From a virus, in IMG/VR virus record IMGVR_UViG_3300042888_000791, positions 1 through 61,756 of that record: a stretch of 61,756 bases of DNA. The stretch is one strand, 5' to 3'. Position 1 is the first letter of the stretch. Every line of letters begins with the position of its first letter. The notes beneath the pieces were generated by a model. It saw only the letters and a program-made list of their open reading frames with translations. It made no database searches and was not told where the DNA came from. Made by a program: the position numbers and the translations under genes. This document shows positions 36,501 to 44,400 of this stretch, piece by piece.

Positions 36501-39500
36501 CTTAATTCCATTTGAAGCATCTCCTTCCTATATACAAATAAGAAGTATTATATACTCAATGATTGCTAAATCACTTACTTCTCCCAAAGTAGCAGGTGGT
36601 GCGCATGTACAGGTTCCTATTACTATGTTTGAAAAAGCATCCGAAGGAAGAAGTCTTATGAATAAAAATAAAAAAGGTGTTTGGGAAAAAATTAGTAAAG
36701 ATAAATATAAAACTCTTACAGCTGAAGAAAAATCTAAAGTGTTATTAGGCGATGATACACTTAAATTTTATGTAGATGAAGACGGTAAACGTTATTGTGA
36801 AATAATGGTTCCTCATTGGTTTAAAACTAAGTTTGGTAATATGACTGATGAAGAAATATTAAATTACTTAAATACTGAAGAAGGTTCTAAAATATTATCT
36901 GGTATTGGATTTAGAATACCTACACAATCACTTTCTTCTGTTGAAGTATTTAAAGTGAAAGGATTTCTTCCACAATACATGGGAGCAACTGTTGTAGTGC
37001 CTTCTGAGATAACAACTAAAGCGGGATCTGACTTTGATATTGATAAGTTAAATATGTACCTTAAATCAGTTTATACTGATGTTAATGGTAATGTTAGATT
37101 AGTTACATATAAAGGTTCTGAACAACAAACTAAAGATTTTTATGCACAAGTATTTGAAAATACAATTCAAAAAGAAATTAATACAATTACAAAGTATGAT
37201 GAATTTAGAACAATTTTATTTTCAATATTTGATACATTAGAAAGTCTTAATACTAATCTTTCAGAAAACCAACAAGATTTTTATTATGCTCATGGTAATA
37301 TGATTGATAATATTATTTTACAAGCTGATAATGAAGATATGTTACCTTCTGAATACATGCTAAATCAAATAAGTACTTTAGCAGGTAAGGAAGGGATATT
37401 AAATGCTAAATTATTATCCACAACATTAAAAGATAAATTTGTAAAAGAGATGTATAAAAAATCTCTTGAAAATGAATATTATGATTCATTAGAAAAATTA
37501 CTTACACTTCCTGAAAACTTTTCTAAATTAATAGCACCAGTAGGTGATGCTGGTTTAAAAGCTTTAGCTAAGCGTTTAGATGATTTACAAGGGTATAATG
37601 AAACAAGTGTTAAAAATAGATTGTTAGATAGAAATTATATGACAAATTTAAGACACTCATTTGTTGTAGCTAAAAAATGGGTAGGGGTAGCAGCTGTTAA
37701 TATTACTAATTTATCATTAAAACAAAAAAGTAAAATATATATTGATCCTACTAGATTTGAAAGTTTATCTAAAGAAGATAAAAGATTTATTGGAGATGGT
37801 ACAATATTATTAGACCATAATACAGTAGAAATAAATGGTGTAGATTATATTTCTTTATCCGGTACTACAGTAAAAGATAGTGACGAATTAATTTCTAGTA
37901 GATATTCTGGATATGCAACAGCATTTGTGGATGTAGCTAAAGATCCATTTATTATGAAAATTATTAAATCTGATTTAGTTATTGGTACATTTATGTTTTT
38001 AGAAAACATTGGTGCTGGTGAACAAGCAGCTTTCTTTTTAAACCAACCTATTATACAAGAGTATTTAAAACTATTAGATGCTAAAAGTTCAAGATGGTTA
38101 TTTACTAGAAAAAATATTACAGCTGTAAGAGAAAAGTTTCCAACTACAATTGAATTAATAAATTCTGTTGGTATTGATAAAACTAATTTTGAAAAAAATA
38201 TTACAGATTATTATACACCAGATAATAAATTAAGTGAAGCAAGAAATGCTGAACAACAACTAATATTAGAAGAGTTTTTAAAATATGCTAAAATGGCTGA
38301 GTTTAATTTTAAATTTACTCAAGCTACTAATTATGATACTACTAGATTTGGTAGTGGAGATGAATTTACAAGAAAACAATTAAGAACAGCAGAAGCATTT
38401 TCAAGTAATATTATATCCTCTACAAATAAAATTATGGATAATACTTTTATAGGTGTACAAGAAAACCTTTTAGGAAAATCTATGCAAGCTATGGGTGCTA
38501 TCTTTAAACTAGAAGAAGATCAATTTAGAGTGATAACAAATGCTGTATTAAAATCTTATGGGTTAAATAGCTTTATTGGTGCAGATGCATTTAATAAAAT
38601 AGCTTTACAAGTTAAATCTTCTTTCTTAGACTATATTATACAAACTAAAGTGGGTCTTAATAAAGATATTGAAGCACTTCTTGTTGATGAGTCAACTTCA
38701 GTAGCAAGTAGATTAGAACAAGCTAAAAAAGACTATCCTAATTTAGAAATTATTAGAGATTTACAAGTAGTATCTAGTGATAGAGTGGGTGGGGCAAAAA
38801 GTATTAAACTTAATGTTAATACTAAAGATGCTTATGATGAAAATCTTTATACTGGTTATATGAGAGAAATGAGAGATTATGATGAAAACTTAAAATCTCT
38901 TTATAATGATATTGTACATCTTTCTATATTACAAGGTACATACCAATCTCCTATATCTATTAAAAATATTATTCCAATAGAAGATTACAGTAGAATTGTA
39001 GAACCTATTATTACACCACTTGTAGCTGATGGAGATCTTGAAGCATTTACACAAGGTATGTTCCAAAGAAATAATTTTAAAAATACAGATATATTTCCAC
39101 AATTTCAACCTGCATTTTATGAAACTAATAATGAACCTATAATTGATCAATATTTTAATGAAACATATACATATTCCTCTCCAGCATTTATGAAAATTGA
39201 ATCTTTAGCAATAACACCTAATCAAAGAAAAGTTATGTTATTAGATGTTGAAAAAGATGCATTTAGTATAAACAATGAATTTCTTTCTGTACCTAGAGTA
39301 ATTAGAAATAAATGGAATGGAGATATTGATTTTATAACAGGTCAAACTATTCATCCAGCAGATTATTCTATGAGAAAAGCTAAAGGAGATCTTTCATTAA
39401 AAGATGTATTTGGTTACCAAAAAGTTAGACTTGATTCTGGAGAACCTCTTATTTATTATAAAAAAATAATAAAAGATGGAATAGTTACATATAAAGAACA

Positions 39501-41448
39501 ACATGTTTATAAATTAATTAATTTATATGGTGAAGGGCAACTAGCAACTGAACATTATCCAGATTTTAAAAAATCTGTATTAAATAATGGTACAAGAAAA
39601 ATAGATAATGAAATTCCTAATGCTGAACTTATTAATCATTTTGGTGGTGCAAATCCTTTAGCTGAAAATATAGTTACAGAAGAGCAATTACTTACTGAAC
39701 CAGTAAAAGAAAAACCTTCTATATTTGATTTAAGAAATGTTCCTTTAGATTATACAGAAGGACAAAGAGTAGCATTAAATGATGTAGCTAATATGATTGA
39801 TAGTAATAAACAAAACTATTACTTATTAGCTGGATATGCAGGTACAGGTAAAACAACTCTTACAGAAAATATTGCTAAATATGCACAGGAAAGTGGTAGA
39901 ACTGTTTCTATTCTAGCACCTACTAATAAAGCTGCTAAAGTGTTAAATGATAAATTAAAATCAACAGGTGTTAGTGCCAATGCACAAACAATACATAAAG
40001 CAATTTATGGTGAACCTAATGAATTTGGTGAATGGGTACCAACTGCTCCTCTTAAAAATTCTGTTATAATTGTTGATGAATCTTCTATGATTGATAAAAA
40101 TGTCATGAATGATTTATTAAATAATACTAAAGGAAATAATATTGTTATTTTTATGGGTGATGGTTTTCAATTAGAACAAATTGGTGAAGATTCAAAATTA
40201 TTTACATCACTTGAAAACAAATCTCCATTTGAAAATGAATATGGTGTAAAACTTTATGGCTCTACACAATTAACTGAAGTAAAAAGACAATCATTAGATT
40301 CAGATATATTAAAAGTGGCTACATTACAAAGAACAGATAATAAATCTTATATACCATCTGAAACTGTAGGAGATTTTAAAGTGGCTAAATCTAGAGATGA
40401 ATTTTTAGAAGACTATAGAGAGTCTATTAGAAATAATGATAATTCTGTAATGGTTGTAGCTACAAATGAAGAAAGAATAGCAATGAATAAAATTGCTAGA
40501 ATAGTAAAATTTGGTCCTGATAGAAATGTATTAGAAAATGGTGAAGTATTAATAGCTATTGCTAACTCAACAGATTATTCTAATTCTGAAATATTTAAAG
40601 CTGATACAGTAAGAGATGATTCTACTAAACACACATTAACCTTTACAACTCCTCAAGGAAAAGTAGAAACTTACGATATGTATTTTTCTTATATAGTAGG
40701 AGAAGATGGTATTGAAAGAAAAGTGTTTCATTTTCCAAATGTAGCAAGAGCTAGTATGTATCATGCCCAAGTATTAGATGCTATTAAAAATAGTGATGAA
40801 GCTTTATATGATGAATTAAATAATGACCAAGATATAATTTTTAGTAAAAAAGGAATAGCAAAACTTTCTCCTGCTATTGTTATAGCTACTTATGGGTATG
40901 CTATAACAGGGCATAAATCACAAGGTTCACAATGGGATAAAGTTTTTGTAAATCAAAACTATGTAGCCCCAAGTTGGAATGGTGCTAGATGGTTTTATAC
41001 AGCTATAACAAGAGCAGCACAACAAGTTGAAGTTATGCCTACAGCAAACAATACAAGAATTTCTCCAGAAGAAATTAATAAAAGAATTGATAGTATTGCA
41101 GAAGAGTCAACTCCTATAGAAGAAGTACAAACTGAAGAACCAAAACTTCAAGATAGACAAATACAAGTGGAACAATTTAAAATCACTATTAAACCTGATG
41201 GAAAAATGTTTTATGATAATGGTAAAGAGGTAACAGATCAAACTACTATTAATAAAGTAAATGTAAGAAAAGAATTACAAGATGGAACTTTAAGAACTTC
41301 TATATACAATAAAGCAAATTATTTTGTACTTTTGGATGGTAAAATTGTAGGAAGTGGTAAAACTAATCTTGGAAAAGAAAGCATCACTGATCCTAAAATT
41401 AAAGAAGCAATATTGGCTAAGGCTGTAACTTATAAAAAAGAATGTTAA
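27520..41448 (+). CDS. Giant virion protein: crAss-like RNA polymerase fused to SF1 helicase, 4642 aa
   Basis: One uninterrupted frame. The N-terminal 260 residues contain hydrophobic, Gly/Ala-rich segments (GILKMGATAAGTFAQGFA and FWGDKVIKNIGFTVGAIGSA). A degenerate zincin-like motif lies at H1736-E1737 (GTEYHEVMEAIW). Two similar beta-helical domains stand in tandem at about 1475-1555 and 1566-1650. SDFDIDKLNMY (D3171, D3173, D3175) is the DxDxD catalytic motif of the two-barrel RNA polymerases, as in crAss-like phage phi14:2 gp66. Residues about 4074-4510 are an SF1B (RecD/Dda-like) helicase: Walker A GYAGTGKTT (4106-4114), Walker B VDESSM (D4186), GDGFQL, TGHKSQG and YTAITRA. It is probably packaged and injected to start early transcription. 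Confidence 0.85.
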   Translation: MPIFDNELVGNPTEGLTPYFQPKGELASPHTTDVNTSMYFGHTPEQNVTYKGGFTLDQLSEISSVPNKATFDSPFQMIPKSELLANKRYGMYERDKDLENIYSVNQSWGAQLGNGILKMGATAAGTFAQGFATLPNTISAIKNGQLKDLSNPDGYESDIDTWLKNIEDTLPNYYSRHEKEHPFLAAIPGFAGSANFWGDKVIKNIGFTVGAIGSAVAQDALVGLATEGIGEIPLIGAQISKAALYLNKIFSAETKVGRVLGATEKGLLTRTLEAASIEGLSGEALLTTRQLAASASLAKITDAGRYYLNLYGSARTEAAIEARDGYRQIKEELTNQYKLDNYGTDPSIEDTQVIEQYATDAMNTRFGINMAILTVSNAIQFDNMLKPFSTASTKGLTSSLVQDVQKAGKIGLKEGSLDTFEKQIPKTFRGKVWSSVKPTIPLVLSEGIYEEGGQYAAERGTYDYYTRKYKNPTTGKNKQTWDSVDEIINSTVKGLKDQFSTTEGLENMFIGALSSIITGGLMSKVDTIKGQGKDKRLQSSINLLNNNGLTGILQNKYGDTIDAVGIAKDMKEAASSGNIFQYKNLQHKAFFNFVNSRIPSGLHETTIMQLEMLKELDKDQFEKMFGIDFSTSNKSTVNEYVDALVSKANSIKSSVDALDATFKNPYKQVTDPKTDEDHLENYKFNTFNMWKTDLLFDSSIAVDSNNRLDSIEKNSMKINSFLNNDVLAKLTKKESLQTLATTYEENANRLQNTITDLTSAEDRKNIKQQMKTFRTYSERINLDLKDEERSPELFNSLLNFELNNQDSSKDAIVGFEHASTLMTNGVDVNNIKEAKRKAALNFEYLATEKGFDKYFEQQKQIAKDHAETIDIDHEVVPDTPIFINKDKEQEPVELNREYEIKATKRATVKKLAEDRFQVTHPDGTFTYHTTRDLANESAKEITDENTNLSKVKVLAINSDGTLKVEDKNGDIINIDPNRLKGYRRILTDQEKLQKDKEQIKKQQIAISKKSGNIPTPDTSLIDTKEPPLKDKTKLFTSTTTESETWDKAKDSAPHVTRSRAFLNKVKKFNKKIGKVKAILVTSKMEKALGLEGLAAMSYGTNDMSDVNHIQKGFVAAVFTVQDKTGIYFVDEDGNKLSKVREQVDLNKVIFQTMPTTSLTNSKGFPKNRSDQKVEAAAYAKGWGIFREKLFTLDGTQKPKPMEFSVSRGLAKVNSGTRERNQVGGILIDENKIATQEGLIVIPTTGTIAHNNEAVGFPNGVPVLQYADTLEALNNRKFTNTEAKTIFEVIKALADEVVKQSSSNQAIEFNKEYTSFLQNILYWKLGATESDNQIRINEETLSLELGKKTYSFAEIANFEKDIIDQLSKAYISVNNNTLTNNFADEFTEFMFIGNKLIPITWENYQVYLLGSKYPNGSTRKAEETPLVTAVAKPSDSVPYTHIAKYATLEGIEFPIDAVTPAPKQTPVTPPSAAGKFVLDGVTQNKLDIIGFGEITFTAKEGEEPQFDTTSEEYMNVGMKLFDSSNSYRLKQGQPEVKLEELVGTIKEFVTNSIKKAIEVQKIPTPTTYNLEGTAPNTYTIPNFGTVTFTVVEGENPKFDEDAEFKKVQQKFIDAVNKTKPGTPKAKAIDMANAAILALVNKEIGNTVIPQPAVNKPKPGSTIAPSDDFRLVGLEDKDVMTEEEIQLFKEWMNENLPFIPYEILEQIITTNTGDKAWGVFENNVAKFVKGGLKGTEYHEVMEAIWNGMLSPEERNNIIEDERSTGGTFVDRVTGKTYEYADAPEQILKERIMDDFSDYRLGKLPARSLGERIQRFFRAILDFFSSFVSNPSLKEQLFKEVNSGKFKERTLNDSTISNLAEYRAAGELSEQQTNNIVQDMTARAAGILFSEGNLDLLYSPDRITSQEMFNRIEERYASEGRLSLISDNAWKELKEKTKNKLRTLGVGFDTNDQVSINDEEANKNDYAPEPFSVDWKKNSTGPVKFTLATLFEAVASNQEDSVALELPKASLSESIIDGVKIQGYKLLNFSRTFATVLDKLSNTTNVSNAVDKLAKLAEYDANYVRLFARVSKQTNPKIGISRTIPFSDFDHNDWRFFIQFMQTFTKQKPEALIQYVSAEGTYTGPANLYTAIKTTQNNWIENIKTLAATPGNLVTRSGNVYQIKSFQGRIDQDQSGKWRAISPYGDITYHKSEKEATEEAKDLSIKIRSGKDQVKFLSELGIEFPYDVYTKLKASQKNIFVQQVTSIYTYFGENNDLMSLSGKTLKINGPLSKLAELLNKVTNPNQDSTYFGVEGQRIGAFAENNAPSLFENMFNEVDTLEELLKARPELNDLYSNGSQVLKKGGLFFDKEGNRIKTMKVSYIQGTKLADDNKGIATSNLTLGARFTQEINQNLDGNYYIIIPADGSTEWMMNLGNNIELKTINSAKSWSQIHTVFKGYLNDDVALALDYKNREKLNNIGSGQRIAKLQKEFDILYDKKDKTVSEKKRQNEISEEIFKLVDKSKQLRFFKEILFDKQLNKINEMIDENQSQEEIEKYITSETKNINKAITEYINNTVERTKEILLENNEITMQVKKDVITYSYDNLDMTALNKSLGKNALNNKKLTESNVNDILIYVNVNYIINNIEYHKVLFGDPFQFAIKKDGSLDEPKRIKSFLSPRRTTFDTPEYNTFLNDEMNNVNGIQLKPGDPGYHQYKSYTNTLTVKDINIVGSLANLVEAYAGTNEADAMSWLMDNTYKEVKLKNGQWSEEAEDFHQWQMAFTRQNLPGYKYSSTELEKLDRELVSKKSPKHTLEILKPIVTGNKYNKDQFDLVLDKFSQMPIYYSMVKGTNMEKLYIQMMKQGMGYAIVESGRKIGAEEMHSLYNEDGTFNEEAFNNKVQIPWKAYGIQVETTTEGEKVQTRGSQLTKMASMDLFDNGIATSVKAQQEYERNTNLLNLMHENAYNELLIKLGITEEDGDYTMENGKSVSETLMHEMMRRELSDNAIDTIALNEENQFLIPFEASPSYIQIRSIIYSMIAKSLTSPKVAGGAHVQVPITMFEKASEGRSLMNKNKKGVWEKISKDKYKTLTAEEKSKVLLGDDTLKFYVDEDGKRYCEIMVPHWFKTKFGNMTDEEILNYLNTEEGSKILSGIGFRIPTQSLSSVEVFKVKGFLPQYMGATVVVPSEITTKAGSDFDIDKLNMYLKSVYTDVNGNVRLVTYKGSEQQTKDFYAQVFENTIQKEINTITKYDEFRTILFSIFDTLESLNTNLSENQQDFYYAHGNMIDNIILQADNEDMLPSEYMLNQISTLAGKEGILNAKLLSTTLKDKFVKEMYKKSLENEYYDSLEKLLTLPENFSKLIAPVGDAGLKALAKRLDDLQGYNETSVKNRLLDRNYMTNLRHSFVVAKKWVGVAAVNITNLSLKQKSKIYIDPTRFESLSKEDKRFIGDGTILLDHNTVEINGVDYISLSGTTVKDSDELISSRYSGYATAFVDVAKDPFIMKIIKSDLVIGTFMFLENIGAGEQAAFFLNQPIIQEYLKLLDAKSSRWLFTRKNITAVREKFPTTIELINSVGIDKTNFEKNITDYYTPDNKLSEARNAEQQLILEEFLKYAKMAEFNFKFTQATNYDTTRFGSGDEFTRKQLRTAEAFSSNIISSTNKIMDNTFIGVQENLLGKSMQAMGAIFKLEEDQFRVITNAVLKSYGLNSFIGADAFNKIALQVKSSFLDYIIQTKVGLNKDIEALLVDESTSVASRLEQAKKDYPNLEIIRDLQVVSSDRVGGAKSIKLNVNTKDAYDENLYTGYMREMRDYDENLKSLYNDIVHLSILQGTYQSPISIKNIIPIEDYSRIVEPIITPLVADGDLEAFTQGMFQRNNFKNTDIFPQFQPAFYETNNEPIIDQYFNETYTYSSPAFMKIESLAITPNQRKVMLLDVEKDAFSINNEFLSVPRVIRNKWNGDIDFITGQTIHPADYSMRKAKGDLSLKDVFGYQKVRLDSGEPLIYYKKIIKDGIVTYKEQHVYKLINLYGEGQLATEHYPDFKKSVLNNGTRKIDNEIPNAELINHFGGANPLAENIVTEEQLLTEPVKEKPSIFDLRNVPLDYTEGQRVALNDVANMIDSNKQNYYLLAGYAGTGKTTLTENIAKYAQESGRTVSILAPTNKAAKVLNDKLKSTGVSANAQTIHKAIYGEPNEFGEWVPTAPLKNSVIIVDESSMIDKNVMNDLLNNTKGNNIVIFMGDGFQLEQIGEDSKLFTSLENKSPFENEYGVKLYGSTQLTEVKRQSLDSDILKVATLQRTDNKSYIPSETVGDFKVAKSRDEFLEDYRESIRNNDNSVMVVATNEERIAMNKIARIVKFGPDRNVLENGEVLIAIANSTDYSNSEIFKADTVRDDSTKHTLTFTTPQGKVETYDMYFSYIVGEDGIERKVFHFPNVARASMYHAQVLDAIKNSDEALYDELNNDQDIIFSKKGIAKLSPAIVIATYGYAITGHKSQGSQWDKVFVNQNYVAPSWNGARWFYTAITRAAQQVEVMPTANNTRISPEEINKRIDSIAEESTPIEEVQTEEPKLQDRQIQVEQFKITIKPDGKMFYDNGKEVTDQTTINKVNVRKELQDGTLRTSIYNKANYFVLLDGKIVGSGKTNLGKESITDPKIKEAILAKAVTYKKEC

Positions 41449-41449
41449 G

Positions 41450-44400
41450 ATGGCATGTATTTTAGAAATTAAAAAGACAATTAATGAAAGTATAGATAAA
41501 CAGCTTCCTTACAGAGAAGTTGTTATGTCTGACAAAGCAGCAAAAAGTATTAGTCAAAGTTTAAATCTTCTTTGGAATTCTGCTATAACAAGAATTGCTC
41601 AATATTCTTCTCAAGGAGGATATAGAGTAATAGTTAATTCTATAGAAGATGCTGCACAAAAAGAATTAAAAAAACAACAAGAAGCAGAAAAACTTTTTGA
41701 AAGAGATCTTGCATTTTTTAACGGAGATGAAGCTTTATTAGAACAAGAAAATCCTAAAGAAACATTTTATCAAAAAAATCAAACAATTTCTTCTGAGGGT
41801 AAAATAGCTTCTGAAAAAACTATTAGAGATTTGGCAGCAAGAATGTCTGATAGAATTGGTATGCCTTTTAAAATAGAATCTGATAGAACTAAAGAATACA
41901 AAGGTAAAATTGAAAATGGTGTAGCTTATGTTAATTTAGCTTATGCTACATTAGACACACCTATACATGAAATATTAGGACATCCTATTATTAGAGCTAT
42001 TAGAGATAGTGTTGATGAAAGAGGGGACAATGTATTATATCAAAATCTATTAAAAGAGCTTGAATACGGTGTAGGTGGAGAAGTGTTAGATAGGATTAAA
42101 AAAGATTACGTAAATAAACCAATAACTGAATCTAGTTATACAGGAGATGGTAGTGATTTTGAAAGTTGGAAAAAGAGTAATGTTGGAAAAGATAGTAGAT
42201 TTAAATATTCTTTAAAAGAACAACAAGAAGAAGCTCTTGTAGAACTTCTTGGTATGATGACAGCAGATAAACTTGATAATGTTAAAGATGGTAAATTAAT
42301 TTCTTTATTAAAAAGACTTCTTAAAGAAATAAAACAAGTTATTAAATCTCTTATTAAACAAAGAGAAGTGGAGATAGAAAATCTTCCTGATAATTTAACT
42401 ATTAATGATTTATCAAATCTATTAGCATATTCTAATAGTAAACTTATACTTCCAGGATATGAAGTAGAATATACTACTCCTGATAATATGAAGTTTAAAA
42501 CTTATCAAGAAGCTAGTAATCACATTAGTGAATTAGCTAAAAGCACTGAAGAGATTGATTTAAGTAATTTTACTCCAGTTAACAAATGGAGAGTAACAGG
42601 CATAAGCTGGGGTTATAACCAAGATGGTTCTGTAGAACAAAATGGTTATATAAATGAAGAATTTGACACTAAAGAAAAAGCAGAAGACTTTTATAGTCGG
42701 ATGAATAATACAAAATATGCAGGAGAGTTAACAATAAATAAAGCAAATTCTTTACCACAATCTTTTATAGATAAAAATAAAGAATACGAACAATCTAAAG
42801 AGATTGTAGAAGAATGGAAAAAAGTAAATAACATTCAATATAACCCTGAAGAAATATATTCAAGAGGACAAGAATTTAGTTCTGTAGTTGGAGCTTATTC
42901 TGATTTTGATGTAAATCTTATGATGCAGAATCTTCTGCAACATATTGAAGATAATGAAAAAGCTGGAGGTAAATTTGCTATATCTGCTTACACTAAACCT
43001 GTAGATAAAACTATAGGACATTTAGAAGGTGGAGGAGGTAAAATTAAGTTTAAAATTTATCCTAAATCTGAGGATATTTTGTGGGCAGCTAATACAGATG
43101 TTTATTCTGGTTCAGTATGGGATGCTTCTGAAAAAGTAAATAAAGATAAACAATCTGAATTATTAGGGGTTAGTTATACAAAATATCCTTCTATAAGAAA
43201 CATTAATGCAGTGCAGTCAAATCTTGCTTCTATTGTAGATGATTTAGCTCATCATCATAATGAATTAGGTATTGTTTTAACAGGTAATAACTTTAGACTT
43301 GAATATGATGAGGATATACCTTATCAAACTAAAAAAATTATTGATGGTATTAATTCTATTCTTGATCAGAAGTATGGTAAATTAGTTAAACCTGAGATTA
43401 AAAAAACTGATGTTTGGAATGTCTTTAGAGATAAAGAATATAAACAATCTTTTAATACAGAGAAAGATGCTGAAGAATTTATTAAAAAACAAAATGTACC
43501 TTATTTACACTCTATAAAAAAAGAAGTTTTAGGTGTTAAACCAACTCAAACTAATGAAAATACTACACACATTAATACAATTAAACAAAATGCTGGTTTA
43601 GTATCTTTATCATTTAATGAACAAGAAAAAGCAGTTTTAGAAAAAGTTGGTAATGTATTCTATCAAGATGGTATTAAAGTAGAAATTATTGAAGGTGACA
43701 ACAATAATCCAAAAAAAGTATATTTAAATGGTGTTGATACACCTTTATACAAAGAAGATTATGTTAATTTATTAACTGAAAAATATAAAGAATTATTTCC
43801 TTTTCCAAAAAAAGAATTTACAAATCAAGCTTTAATTAACACTAAAATAGCTAAACTTAAAGAAGTGGCTAAAGCACAACCAAGAAGCTTAATTAGAAGT
43901 GAAGTTATTGAACAACGTAAAGATTATACTAGAGGACAACAAACTTGGGATCCTGATTTTGAAGAATTGCCATTTCAAAAAATACCTTCTAAACTTAATG
44001 AATCTAAAACTATTAGTTCAATAGCCAGTAAAGAAACTATTGCTAAAGTTAAAGACTTTTTAAAACGTATAGGTGTTGATATAAGCTCAGCAAAAGAAAT
44101 AATAGTAAATGGTAAAAGAATAGATGCAAATGCTATAGCTAATATAACACAAGCTTTAATACAAGTTGTAGAGGGTAAAGAAGCACAATCTTTACCAGAA
44201 GAAGCTATGCACTTTGCTGTAGAAATTCTTGAACAGACTAATCCTAAATTATTTAATCAACTATTAAAAGAAATAGGTAATTATGCTTTATATAGTGAAG
44301 TGTTATCTGAGTATGCTAAAGATCCTAATTATCAAACTAAAGAAGGTAAACCTGACATTAGAAAGATTAAAAAAGAAGCTATAGGTAAAGTGTTAGCAGA

